Positions 1-8,140 of a stretch of DNA of 64,000 nt are shown one piece after another (position 1 is the first letter of the stretch; the number at the start of each line of letters is the position of its first letter). This DNA is from an uncultured Collinsella sp. (GTDB taxonomy: Bacteria > Actinomycetota > Coriobacteriia > Coriobacteriales > Coriobacteriaceae), in NCBI GenBank assembly GCA_900544095.1, contig UQTV01000001.1, forward strand, positions 682,001 through 746,000, written 5' to 3'. Made by a program: the position numbers and the translations under genes. Below the pieces are notes generated by a model. It saw nothing but the letters and a program-made list of their open reading frames with translations. It was not told the origin of the DNA and made no database searches.

Positions 1-73
1 TTAGAGTAACGCGGAACGTGGGGATTGCAACCCCTAGTTAGACGAGCGGTATGACTACATCGGGAGCGTACAA

Positions 74-113
74 AAACGGCCGGCCACGCTTTTGCTTGCG
101 CGGTCGGCCGTTT
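74..113. terminator. bidirectional terminator hairpin
   Basis: A 16-bp near-perfect stem (AAACGGCCGGCCACGC against GCGCGGTCGGCCGTTT) has A/T runs on both sides, so it can terminate transcription from either strand. It lies beyond the 3' end of the Asp23-type gene. The first 73 bases to its left hold no gene I can recognise; they may be the tail of a gene outside the window. Confidence 0.7.
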
Positions 114-127
114 AACGTTTTCGCAGA

Positions 128-167
128 TAAAACCTGCCAAAATAAACCTGTCCCTTTTTGGAAGGTT
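128..167. repeat. CCTGTCCC-loop hairpin, type A copy 1
   Basis: AAACCTGCCAAAA pairs imperfectly with TTTTGGAAGGTT around a loop holding AACCTGTCCC. It overlaps the last bases of the Asp23-type gene. Seven further copies of this type occur in the window (4983, 29138, 42735, 43993, 49673, 53235, 56394). Four of these (43993, 49673, 56394 and this one) abut or overlap a stop codon, so the hairpin may double as the gene's transcription terminator. Confidence 0.85.
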
Positions 168-681
168 ATTCGTGCTGGCTGGTGCGGTGCTCGTACTCCT
201 CGGGGGTGATGACGTCCTCGATACGCAGGTTGACGCCCGCCACCTCAAGGCCGGTCATCGCGGCAAGGCGCTCGGTGACACGTGCCTTGACATCGTCGAA
301 GATCGCGGGCGCATAGGCACCGTACTCGATAATGACGGAGATGTTGACGACCACGCGATTGTCATCGGTGACCTCGACCGTCACGCCCTTGGTCAGATTC
401 TCGGCACCAAACTGCTCCTGCACAAAGTGCATGAGGTTACCCTTCATGCCCAGAACGTGCGGAACCTCGCGGGTGGCCATGGCAACGATCTTCTCGATCA
501 CACCGTTGGAATAGGTCAGCGAGTCCTCGGACTCGTCCGCTTCCTCGTCATCCTCATCCGCATCGGACTCGGCCTCGACGAGTGCCTCGTCCTCGAGCGT
601 TACGTCCTCCGCCTCGGCGGCGACGGCCTCATTCGCCTCGAGCTCGGTATCGGCTACATCGACCTTCGTGTTAAAAGCCAT
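166..681 (-). CDS. Asp23/Gls24 envelope stress protein
   Basis: 171 residues. The first 55 or so are strongly acidic low-complexity sequence (runs of E, D and A). The rest is an Asp23/Gls24 domain beginning near SNGVIEKIVAMATREVPHV, with the typical VNISVIIEYG strand and a C-terminal LRIEDV stretch. In Firmicutes, Asp23 forms a membrane-associated network anchored by AmaP and protects the envelope. It is the last gene of a three-gene minus-strand operon with an AmaP-like and a DUF2273 protein, which fits that role well. The acidic extension is longer than in typical members and its role is unknown. The family is secure; function in this lineage is inferred. Confidence 0.9.
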   Translation of the reverse strand: MAFNTKVDVADTELEANEAVAAEAEDVTLEDEALVEAESDADEDDEEADESEDSLTYSNGVIEKIVAMATREVPHVLGMKGNLMHFVQEQFGAENLTKGVTVEVTDDNRVVVNISVIIEYGAYAPAIFDDVKARVTERLAAMTGLEVAGVNLRIEDVITPEEYEHRTSQHE

Positions 682-725
682 GGTTCCTCCTTATGCCTGC
701 CGCGGATGCGACAGTCGAATACATA

Positions 726-1103
726 TTAGCGGCCGCTAAACAGACGGCCGAAGAAGTTGACGATCCCGTTCTCGCCGTCGCGAATTTGGCCGATCACAGC
801 GCCGATCAGCACGAAGAATGCAATGACGAGCGTGTCCCACAGGCCCAACGTGAGCACCAACACGGCGAGGATAAAGCCGGCGACGGCGCCGAGCGTGGTG
901 TTGGGATGACGCACAGCATAGCTCCAGACGGCAGCGCCCGTACCCTTGATGAGACCCATAGCCTCGTCAAAATCCGCGGCTGCCGCGTCTTGTAACTCGG
1001 TTGCCTCTGCTTTGGAATCAACAGGTTCGCTCGCCGACGTGGCGCTCTGGTCAATCGTCAGGCGCGGCGTACGAGCGGTCTTATCTTGATTGGTATCACT
1101 CAC
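726..1103 (-). CDS. DUF2273 small membrane protein
   Basis: 125 residues from a GTG at 1103, chosen because GGAGG lies 5-6 bases upstream and the start overlaps the end of the upstream AmaP-like gene by 8 bases (GTGAGTGA). A soluble N-terminal half of about 55 residues is followed by two closely spaced hydrophobic segments (AVAGFILAVLVLTLGLW and LVIAFFVLIGAVIGQI) and a short NFFGRLF tail, the usual DUF2273 pattern. A longer upstream reading frame exists but it lies inside the AmaP-like gene and looks non-coding. The family travels with Asp23 and AmaP; its molecular job is not established. Confidence 0.85.
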   Translation of the reverse strand: MSDTNQDKTARTPRLTIDQSATSASEPVDSKAEATELQDAAAADFDEAMGLIKGTGAAVWSYAVRHPNTTLGAVAGFILAVLVLTLGLWDTLVIAFFVLIGAVIGQIRDGENGIVNFFGRLFSGR

Positions 1104-1641
1104 CGGAAACCTCCACGGTCTGGACGGTAGTCTTGGACGGCAAAAAACGGACGCGCGCGGTCGTACCCGGCGCGCCGAGCATGGTATCGCAGGCTTCTTC
1201 GATGCGCTGCTGCATCGCGGTAGCCAGAGATGCCACGTCCTTATCGTCAAGCGCGATAGCCTCGACCTTAAAACGGACGTGCGAATCGTCGGGGCCTTGG
1301 ACGCGAGCCTCGACATGCTCGACCATCACGCGGTCGTCGCGCCCGGCAGCAACCCTGGCGCACGAAGAAAGCGCCGCAAGGGTAACCTCGATATTGCGCT
1401 CCCCCGCCGGATGCACGCAGGACGGCTCGCGACGGGCGAACATCAGGCGGAAAAAGCTCAGCAGTACGCCGATCGCCACGACGCCGGCGCACGCCGTCAC
1501 GACGATGCGCGGCATGGGGTCGCGCATCAGCAGCATAAAGCGATACGTATACGGCCCCCAAAACTGGCAGACAAGCGTACCCAGCGCCACGATGGTGGCG
1601 GCAAGATACACGATCGCTAGGGCTCGTTTGAGTACGCGCAC
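1096..1641 (-). CDS. AmaP-like Asp23 membrane anchor
   Basis: 181 residues, GTG start at 1641 with AGGGAG six bases upstream. Two transmembrane segments (about residues 8-28 and 46-66) precede a cytoplasmic domain with alternating strands and helices. This is the layout of the alkaline-shock membrane anchor AmaP, which tethers Asp23 in Staphylococcus. It opens the operon and overlaps the DUF2273 gene by 8 bases, so the two are probably translationally coupled. Assignment comes from layout and neighbourhood more than from strong motifs. Confidence 0.8.
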   Translation of the reverse strand: MRVLKRALAIVYLAATIVALGTLVCQFWGPYTYRFMLLMRDPMPRIVVTACAGVVAIGVLLSFFRLMFARREPSCVHPAGERNIEVTLAALSSCARVAAGRDDRVMVEHVEARVQGPDDSHVRFKVEAIALDDKDVASLATAMQQRIEEACDTMLGAPGTTARVRFLPSKTTVQTVEVSGE

Positions 1642-1694
1642 GCGGCGCTCCCTTCAAATCTCGGCTCTCGAAATGCAAAACGGTTCGCATCATT

Positions 1695-1740
1695 ATAAAA
1701 GAGCCGGGTCCGGTGCTCTACGCACGCGGATCCGGCTCAT
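1695..1740 (-). terminator. terminator of the YebC gene
   Basis: GAGCCGGATCCG pairs with CGGACCCGGCTC with one mismatch and is followed by TTTTAT on the minus strand, 70 bases beyond the YebC stop codon. It also separates YebC from the AmaP operon. Confidence 0.8.
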
Positions 1741-1807
1741 CTATTCCACGAGGCTTGCATGCTCGCTTCATTATGCCCAGATATGCACGGCTCAATCCGT
1801 GCTGGCG

Positions 1808-2614
1808 CTACTCCTCCTCGAGGGCAGCGATGACCTCGTCGGTCATGTCCATGGTGCTGTAGACGTCCTGGACGTCGTCGAGCTCCTCAAGACGGTCGAT
1901 GAGGCGCTGGACCTTCTTGGCGTCGGCGCCGGAAACCTCGGTCGGGGTGGTCGGGACCATGGTGGTCTCGGAGCCCTTGACCTGGACACCCTGCTCCTCG
2001 AGCGCCTTGGAGACAGCCATGACCTCGTTGGCAGCAGTCCAGACGATCCACTCCTCGCCGGCATCCTCGTAGTCCTCGCCACCGGCCTCGGCGATAGCCA
2101 TCATGAACTCATCCTCGTCACCGGCAGCACCGTTGGCGATCATGGTCTCCTTCTTGGCGTTCTCATCCAGGATCTCCTTGGCGACGACGATCTGGCCCTT
2201 GCGCTCAAACTGGAAGGCGACGGAGCCGGAGGTGCCCAGGTTGCCACCAGCGTGGGAGAAGGCGGAACGGACATCAGCGGCGGTACGGTTGCGGTTGTCG
2301 GTCAGGCAGTCGACGTAGACGGCGACACCGGCGGGACCGTAGCCCTCGTACACGATGTTCTCGTAGACGGCGGCGTCAGCACCCGAACCAAAAGCCTTGT
2401 CGATAGCGGACTTGATCTTGTCCTTAGGCATGGACTGAGCCTTGGCCTTGGCAACGGCAGCGGCGAGGCTGGCGTTGTTCTCGGGCAGCGGGTCACCGCC
2501 GAGACGGGCAGCAACAGTGATGTTGCGGCTGAGCTTGGAGAAGAGGGCGGAACGCTTGGCGTCCTGCGCGCCCTTACGATGCTTGGTTGTGGCCCACTTA
2601 GAGTGTCCGGACAT
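1808..2614 (-). CDS. YebC/PmpR family protein
   Basis: 268 residues, starting MSGHSKWATTKHRKGAQDAKR, the family's N-terminal signature, followed by YEGYGPAGVAVYVDCLTDNRNRT. YebC proteins act as transcriptional regulators or as translation factors that relieve ribosome stalling at proline stretches; sequence alone does not separate these. The protein is about 20 residues longer than typical members because of acidic insertions around residues 150-190 (GDEDEF, GGEDYEDAGEE). It is transcribed alone. Confidence 0.93.
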   Translation of the reverse strand: MSGHSKWATTKHRKGAQDAKRSALFSKLSRNITVAARLGGDPLPENNASLAAAVAKAKAQSMPKDKIKSAIDKAFGSGADAAVYENIVYEGYGPAGVAVYVDCLTDNRNRTAADVRSAFSHAGGNLGTSGSVAFQFERKGQIVVAKEILDENAKKETMIANGAAGDEDEFMMAIAEAGGEDYEDAGEEWIVWTAANEVMAVSKALEEQGVQVKGSETTMVPTTPTEVSGADAKKVQRLIDRLEELDDVQDVYSTMDMTDEVIAALEEE

Positions 2615-2744
2615 ACGTGTCTCCTATCGGTTTCGACCTAAAGCCCAGCGCAGATGCTCGGGCAATATAAACAAACGTCGTTATGATATACCTACTAGCC
2701 TGCGAGATAAACCCCAAAATGAAGGCGTCGTGATGATGTCCCCT

Positions 2745-2777
2745 TTGGTGCAAAGAAACCTGACCCCAATGCACCAA
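2745..2777. repeat. TTGGTGCA hairpin
   Basis: TTGGTGCA and TGCACCAA flank a 17-base loop containing AACCTGACCCC. It ends two bases from the stop of the DUF6020-like gene. The loop resembles the CCTGTCCC loop of the other hairpins, so I treat it as a diverged relative and possible terminator. Confidence 0.55.
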
Positions 2778-2778
2778 G

Positions 2779-4962
2779 TTAGGACCAGAGGAAGTCGCTG
2801 CGGGTGACGGTGGCGCCGATGGCGAAGGGCATGCAGGCGATGACCGGATACAGGTAGCGCATGTAGGTCGAGCCGTTGCACGGACCAATCAGGCACACGG
2901 CGAGCACGCCCAACAGCGGCACCCAGATCGCCAGCGCACGCCATGAATGACGACGCAGCAGGTAGACCACCACGGCAATCATGATCCACACATAGGTGGC
3001 CGAGCTCATGGTGAGCGAAATAAACGGGATGCGCTGCACCGCCACACGGTACAGATTGATCAGGTGGTCACACCAGCGCACCACGTTGCTGTCAACCGGA
3101 TGGAAGTCGAAGTACTTGAGGTTGTCGGGACGCGCCATGATCTCGGCACTACGCGCCGTGCTGTAGACCCAGGCATCGCGGGCACTCGGATAAAAGTAGC
3201 CGTAATAGTTATTGATGAGCGCCGAGATATAGCACTCGGGATCCTTTTTGAACATCTGCGCCCAGACCTCAAAATAGGCCTTGATGTCCTCCTGCGAGGC
3301 ATACTCGTTAAAGCAGTTCTTGACGGCATCGGACTTGTCAGGGTTGTAGCGGCGGCCCAGGTTCTCGTACTTGAGCACGCGATCGATCACGACGCGCTCC
3401 TCGTCGGTCACCAAACCGTCGCAGGGCGCCTCCACGATGGTGCCGTCCTCCTTTACCGTGGGGTTGACACCCGAGTTGAGGCCATCGTGCTTTTGAACGA
3501 AACGAGCCGTCTGCTGGAACGGAATCGAGAGAATTTCGCGCTTGGAGCCGGGCGTGATGTCGTGCGCCGGCATAAAGACCTTGGTGAAGTACATATTAGA
3601 GGCAAGGCAGAGCGCGAGCACCGCGAGGACGCCAACCCAGCGGAATCGCGGCGTGACGCATGAGACCGCGGTGCCCGTCTGCTTAGCCGCACGACGAGCG
3701 ACATGTGCATCCCATGCGCAAAACGCCGCCGCGATCATACACGCCGCCAGCGGAAACACCAGGCCTCCATTGCGCAAAAACGTGGAACCCATGGCAGCAA
3801 GCGCAAACAACAGCCAGTCATGGCGCGCAAAGAGCACGGGGGCCTTCTCGCCCGCACGCTCGGCATTGGCATCGCGACGGGGCAGGCCGCAGGCCACGAG
3901 CTTCACGGTCTGCACCAACAGCACCAAAAACGCGTCGGCAAAGAGCACGTCTTTGGTGAGCAGGGCCGCGTAGTTAGAGAACATGGGCATAAACACAAAG
4001 AACAGCAAGATCACGCCGCGGACCGGCAGGCTCACGCCCAGTTTGCGCAGCGACGAGACGGAATAGGCCATGCAGGCGGCCGTAATGACGAACTGAGCGC
4101 AGGTGTAGATGGCAAGCCCCGCATTGGCGCTGTTAAAGACCGAAAGCCCCAGTTGAACGCACGAGCCGATAATGGCCGTGTGCACGACCGGGTGATGCCC
4201 GTTGAGCAGGACATTGGGGTTGAGTAGGCGCAGGTAGTCGCTCGTGCCGTTGGGATAGTTGAACCACTGGCGAATCTGCGCACCCGTATCTCCCATAAAA
4301 AGGCCGGGCAGCGAAGCGATGAGCGTGGGCGCCCAGGCGATCATAAGCACCAGGAAGGGCCCGGCAAAGGGATGGGCCGAGAGCACGGCGTGAGCCACAC
4401 GCCATACGCGGCCAAAGTGCGCTTCGGAAAACGGAATGCGCCGAGAGCTCAGCCAATCTAGACACTCAAAAGCCAGGTAGAAGGCAACGATCGCCAAGAG
4501 CATCCAGCCCGCGCCGCCAATCCAGGCACAGATGATGCGGGCCCTGTCGCCAAGAACAATCTCGGCCGAGTCGGTGAGGTCGTAGCTGCGGCCGAACACC
4601 ATGCAGATGGCGAAAAACAGCGACGGCAGAATGATCGACGGGCGCCAGGTGTCGCCACGGCCAAAGAATACGTAGCGAAACGGCAGCGTGAGCAGGCAGG
4701 CAAGCGCAAGCAGCATGACCGCGTCGGTATGGCCGGCAAACGAGAGGAGCACCTCGTAGCACACGTACAGCATGCCCGAGGCTTTGGGGTCAATCGCCAA
4801 GACTGCGTTGCTCGACACCGGGGCGGGATCGATGGAAAACGCCGTGGTCGCCAACAGCGCGAGCAGAAATGCGATGAGCGTCTGCTTGGCGGGGTAGCGC
4901 TTAAACCAGACGATGCGGGCCGCGTCGCGCGCAGCCGTTGTGGAGAGATCGGAATCCTTCAC
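2779..4962 (-). CDS. large polytopic membrane protein, DUF6020-like
   Basis: 727 residues with roughly 12-14 hydrophobic segments. A loop near residues 225-262 carries PGLFMGDTGAQIRQWFNYPNG and GHHPVVHT. A large hydrophilic domain (about residues 455-640) sits between the last membrane segments. The layout is that of GT-C-like glycosyltransferase or flippase proteins, and DUF6020 is the closest family I recognise. The substrate is unknown; surface glycan or cell-wall polymer assembly is a guess. It is transcribed alone and followed by a hairpin. Confidence 0.75.
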   Translation of the reverse strand: MKDSDLSTTAARDAARIVWFKRYPAKQTLIAFLLALLATTAFSIDPAPVSSNAVLAIDPKASGMLYVCYEVLLSFAGHTDAVMLLALACLLTLPFRYVFFGRGDTWRPSIILPSLFFAICMVFGRSYDLTDSAEIVLGDRARIICAWIGGAGWMLLAIVAFYLAFECLDWLSSRRIPFSEAHFGRVWRVAHAVLSAHPFAGPFLVLMIAWAPTLIASLPGLFMGDTGAQIRQWFNYPNGTSDYLRLLNPNVLLNGHHPVVHTAIIGSCVQLGLSVFNSANAGLAIYTCAQFVITAACMAYSVSSLRKLGVSLPVRGVILLFFVFMPMFSNYAALLTKDVLFADAFLVLLVQTVKLVACGLPRRDANAERAGEKAPVLFARHDWLLFALAAMGSTFLRNGGLVFPLAACMIAAAFCAWDAHVARRAAKQTGTAVSCVTPRFRWVGVLAVLALCLASNMYFTKVFMPAHDITPGSKREILSIPFQQTARFVQKHDGLNSGVNPTVKEDGTIVEAPCDGLVTDEERVVIDRVLKYENLGRRYNPDKSDAVKNCFNEYASQEDIKAYFEVWAQMFKKDPECYISALINNYYGYFYPSARDAWVYSTARSAEIMARPDNLKYFDFHPVDSNVVRWCDHLINLYRVAVQRIPFISLTMSSATYVWIMIAVVVYLLRRHSWRALAIWVPLLGVLAVCLIGPCNGSTYMRYLYPVIACMPFAIGATVTRSDFLWS

Positions 4963-4982
4963 AGTCCAAAGAGCCTTTCTAG

Positions 4983-5024
4983 AAACCTGCCAAAAAGGGA
5001 CAGGTTTATTTTGGCAGGTTTTAT
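4983..5024. repeat. CCTGTCCC-loop hairpin, type A copy 2
   Basis: AAACCTGCCAAAA and TTTTGGCAGGTTTT flank a GGGACAGG loop, in the opposite orientation to copy 1. It lies between lgt and the DUF6020-like gene, 60 bases upstream of a different hairpin type (5062-5099). Confidence 0.85.
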
Positions 5025-5061
5025 CTGGGGAAACGTTACGGTTCTGTCATCGTTGCCCAGC

Positions 5062-5099
5062 AAACCACCACAAAAGTGCCTGTCCCCTTTGTGGTGGTT
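5062..5099. repeat. CCTGTCCC-loop hairpin, type B copy 1
   Basis: AAACCACCACAAA pairs with TTTGTGGTGGTT around a loop containing GTGCCTGTCCCC. The stem differs from type A but the loop core is the same. It overlaps the lgt stop codon. A second type B copy is at 28948-28984. Confidence 0.8.
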
Positions 5100-5919
5100 A
5101 GGAGTCGAGGTAGATGCGCTGGGGACGGTTGCGGCGGAGGGCAAAGATGACGAGCGCCAGGCCCGCAATCACGAGCGGAAGGCTCAGCAGCTGACCCATC
5201 GTGATGACGCCGCCCAGCAGATAGCCCAGCTGGGCATCGGGCACGCGCACGAACTCGACGAGGAAGCGGACGATGCCGTAACCCATCACAAACACGCCCA
5301 TAAACGTGCCCTGGGGCAGCAACGGCTTTTTGCGGCTGAGCACCTGCAGGATGCAGAAGAGCACAATGCCCTCAAGAAATGCCTCGTAGAGTTGGGAGGG
5401 GTGACGCGGCATATCGCCCGCAGTCCCGCCAAAGACTACACCCCAGGGCAGATCGGTCGGCTTGCCCCACAGCTCACCGTTGACAAAGTTGGCACAACGG
5501 CCCAGACACAAGGCCAGCGGCGCGCCGATGACAGCAAGGTCTGCCAGAGTCCATGCGTCGAGCTTATACATGCGGCAAACGATGATGCCGCCGATAATGC
5601 CGCCGACCAGGCCACCGTGGAAGCTCATGCCGCCTTCGTTGGTGGCAAAGATCTCGAGCGGATGTGCCCAGTAGTAGCCGTCGCCGTAAAAGATGACGTA
5701 GAACAGGCGGGCGCCGATGATAAGGCCAAAGACCACACCGACCACGACGCTCGTCAGGTCGTCAATCGTGATGCTAAAGCCCCAGCGACGCTGCGTGCGA
5801 TACATGACGACCGCCGTGAGCAGAGCTCCGACCACATAGGCCAGACCATACCAGTAAATCGTGATGGGCCCCGCCGAAATCGCGACGGGATCAAGCATAT
5901 GGTAGAAGTCGTTGAGCAT
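5098..5919 (-). CDS. lgt: prolipoprotein diacylglyceryl transferase
   Basis: 273 residues from the ATG at 5919, preceded by AGGAGGG. Lgt transfers a diacylglyceryl group from phosphatidylglycerol to the lipobox cysteine of prolipoproteins in the membrane. Diagnostic segments are present in order: GARLFYVIFYG (69-79), FHGGLVGG (100-107), LGRCANFVNGELWG (139-152, with the conserved Arg and Asn/Glu) and RHPSQLYE (172-179). Seven membrane segments are expected. One likely client here is the substrate-binding lipoprotein encoded at 29293. Confidence 0.96.
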   Translation of the reverse strand: MLNDFYHMLDPVAISAGPITIYWYGLAYVVGALLTAVVMYRTQRRWGFSITIDDLTSVVVGVVFGLIIGARLFYVIFYGDGYYWAHPLEIFATNEGGMSFHGGLVGGIIGGIIVCRMYKLDAWTLADLAVIGAPLALCLGRCANFVNGELWGKPTDLPWGVVFGGTAGDMPRHPSQLYEAFLEGIVLFCILQVLSRKKPLLPQGTFMGVFVMGYGIVRFLVEFVRVPDAQLGYLLGGVITMGQLLSLPLVIAGLALVIFALRRNRPQRIYLDS

Positions 5920-6028
5920 GTCGACCCTCCTACTCCCTACATACAAATGCGGCCGCGGGCCTTGCGCTCGCAGCCGCATATTTGGGCGTAACGTCTATGC
6001 GGAGTATGCCGTCCGCAGCTTTCGCATC

Positions 6029-6307
6029 TTAGAACGGCGCGTACTCGTCGTACAGGTCGTCGGTCTCGCCGGAGGCATTAACCTGCTCGACACGGGTAAC
6101 GCCGGGCACATGCTCCTTGAGGATACGCTCGATACCCATGGACAGGGTCAGCGCGCTCATAGGGCAGCCGGCGCAGGCACCCTGCAGCTCCAGTTTGACG
6201 ACGCCCTCGTCGTCAACACCCACATACTCCATATCGCCGCCGTCGGCCTGCAGGTTGGGGCGAATCTCTTCAAGAACCTTCTTAAGCAGCTCTTCGTTAA
6301 CAGCCAC
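6029..6307 (-). CDS. NifU C-terminal domain Fe-S scaffold
   Basis: 92 residues, GTG start at 6307 with AGGAG seven bases upstream. It is a stand-alone NifU C-terminal (Nfu) domain with LQADGGDMEYV near residues 19-29 and the cluster-binding CAGC (C45, C48) in ACAGCPMSALTL. Such proteins carry or deliver Fe-S clusters. No isc or suf genes are nearby, so its partner is unknown. Candidate clients in the window include the radical SAM proteins and the activase at 17601. Confidence 0.92.
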   Translation of the reverse strand: MAVNEELLKKVLEEIRPNLQADGGDMEYVGVDDEGVVKLELQGACAGCPMSALTLSMGIERILKEHVPGVTRVEQVNASGETDDLYDEYAPF

Positions 6308-6479
6308 AGGGGCTCCTTTCTCACAATAACGCGGGCACGCCCGCGGACAGGGGCTATGTTACTACAGCCATGTACCCGCTCACGAGCCATCCATGCGCGC
6401 GGACACGACTTTCACGAGCAGTCAATTTGGGACGGGGATCTTTTAGCTGCCTGTTGTTACCAGCTGGCATTGTCACGCG

Positions 6480-7004
6480 CTACTGCTGAGCCTGCCCCTC
6501 GGTACCGATGTGAACATCGACGATAACCTGGCGGTAGCTAATACCGCAGGAGTCGAGAATGCGGCGGCTGATGCGGCCGTCGTCGGTGTCGGCGTACTTG
6601 TTGTCCAGGTAGACAACCTCGCCCACACCCACCTGCGCCAAAATCTTGGCGCAGTCGTGGCACGGGAACAGCGTGACGTAGACCGTGGAACCCTCGAGGT
6701 CCTTGAGCGAGCCACGGTAGTTGAGCACGGCGTTGGCCTCGGCATGGACCACGTAGTTGTGCTTGTCCTGCAGCGGGTCGTCGCTCGTACCCCACGGGAA
6801 AAAGTCGTCGTTGAGCGCCGAGGGCGTACCGTTGTAGCCCACCGAAAGGATACGGTGGTTGGTGCTGGCGATGCACGCACCCACCTGCGTGTTGGGGTCC
6901 TTACTGCGGCGCTGCGCGGCGATGGCCACGCTCATAAAGAACTCGTCCCAGCTAATAACGTCGCGGCGCTTGCCCGACGTGGTTTGATGAAGATCGTCCG
7001 ACAT
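6480..7004 (-). CDS. dCMP deaminase family protein
   Basis: 174 residues from the ATG at 7004, which has GGAGG eight bases upstream; a longer start at 7040 lacks this. Zinc-dependent deaminase motifs are intact: HAEANA (H88, E90) and PCHDC (C115, C118). Sequence around GYNGTPSALNDDF fits the ComEB/dCMP deaminase group, which makes dUMP for dTMP synthesis. A role in DNA uptake, as the ComEB name implies, is not supported here. Confidence 0.92.
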   Translation of the reverse strand: MSDDLHQTTSGKRRDVISWDEFFMSVAIAAQRRSKDPNTQVGACIASTNHRILSVGYNGTPSALNDDFFPWGTSDDPLQDKHNYVVHAEANAVLNYRGSLKDLEGSTVYVTLFPCHDCAKILAQVGVGEVVYLDNKYADTDDGRISRRILDSCGISYRQVIVDVHIGTEGQAQQ

Positions 7005-7086
7005 GGCAGACACCTCCGAAATCGCAATAGTTTGACCCATTGTAGCAGGTGAAAGGTGGGGGCGCTTATCCCACCAGCCCCTCGCC

Positions 7087-7938
7087 CTACGCGCGACGAG
7101 GCTTTTGGTTGATGCGGTACAGCTCGGCGAGACCCCGCAGCGTCAGTGCGTCGTCTACCGTCAGGCTGTGGCCGACCAACGCAGCGAGCGCCTCGGCATC
7201 GTCGCCGGTAATGACGATGGGCACGATACCCTCCCCCGCCGCCTTGGTCGAGCGCATCTCGGCAAGCACCATGTCGAGCATGCCGTCGATGCGGGCAACC
7301 TCGCCCAAGACCACGCCCGAACGCATGGCCTCGCGCGTGTTGCGACCGATCACATGCGTGGGTGCCGAGGGCTCGACCTGCGGCAGGCGCGCCGCAGCGG
7401 CCGAAAGCGAGCGGGCGCCAAGTGCCAAGCCCGGCGCGATGACGCCGCCGACAAAGGTTCCGTGCGCATCGATGACCTCGATATTGGTCGTAGTGCCCAG
7501 GTCGATCACGATGCACGGAGAGCCGTAGACGGCACGGGCCGCCACGGCGTCGGCGATGCGGTCGGGACCGATCTCTGCTGGATCATCGTAGTGCACGGGC
7601 ATGCCGGTCTTGAGACCCGGCCCCACGGTGAGCACGCGCCCCGTGCAGGTGCGGGAAAGCGCCGCCTTCCACGGGCGCTCGAGCGCCGGCACTACGCAGC
7701 TCAGCACGGCCGCCGTGGGCACGAGCGCGCCGGGCATGCCCGCATCGGCCGCCAGCGCGGCCATGACTTGAGCGAGACGCATACGCGCTTCGTCGGCCGT
7801 AATGCTCGACGGCGTCGTGATCTCGCACGTCGCAAGCGGGCATTCCTGCGCCGCGGCCGAATCCTCGGCAAACAGGCCAAAGCGAATGAATGTGTTGCCC
7901 ACGTCGACCGTCAATATATATGCGCACCCATTAAGCAT
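7087..7938 (-). CDS. coaX: type III pantothenate kinase
   Basis: 283 residues from the ATG at 7938, with AAAGGAG upstream. It phosphorylates pantothenate in the first step of CoA synthesis. The ASKHA-fold motifs are DVGNTFIRFG (12-21), DRIADAVAARAVYG, IVIDLGTTTNIEVID and GGVIAPGLALGARSL. The protein is some 25 residues longer than many CoaX proteins. CoaX enzymes typically require a monovalent cation and are not inhibited by CoA. Confidence 0.95.
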   Translation of the reverse strand: MLNGCAYILTVDVGNTFIRFGLFAEDSAAAQECPLATCEITTPSSITADEARMRLAQVMAALAADAGMPGALVPTAAVLSCVVPALERPWKAALSRTCTGRVLTVGPGLKTGMPVHYDDPAEIGPDRIADAVAARAVYGSPCIVIDLGTTTNIEVIDAHGTFVGGVIAPGLALGARSLSAAAARLPQVEPSAPTHVIGRNTREAMRSGVVLGEVARIDGMLDMVLAEMRSTKAAGEGIVPIVITGDDAEALAALVGHSLTVDDALTLRGLAELYRINQKPRRA

Positions 7939-8140
7939 CGTCGGCGCTCCTTTCGTCTGCCCAGCAGTATATCGTCTACCCAAACCAGCTAAAAAGCCCC
8001 ATCCCAAATTGACTACCTTGCGGCTATACTGATGCGCGGTCGTACGCGAGCTCACGCGTCGGCCCTTGGTAACCCGACTTCCCGCGCCGTATCCGTAGCG
8101 GCGCTCCCGGGGGAAGCGGATATACGCAAAGGAGTTCTAT

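Noticed and set aside
1..73. tRNA or gene end at the left edge
   Set aside because: No cloverleaf or family motif can be read; a short stop-terminated tail is possible but unsupported.
1001..2641. A 546-codon plus-strand frame across AmaP and YebC
   Set aside because: It lies opposite two genes with clear family motifs, has no ribosome-binding site and low-complexity composition.
4729..5991. A 420-codon plus-strand frame over lgt
   Set aside because: Antisense to lgt and passing through two hairpins; no domain.
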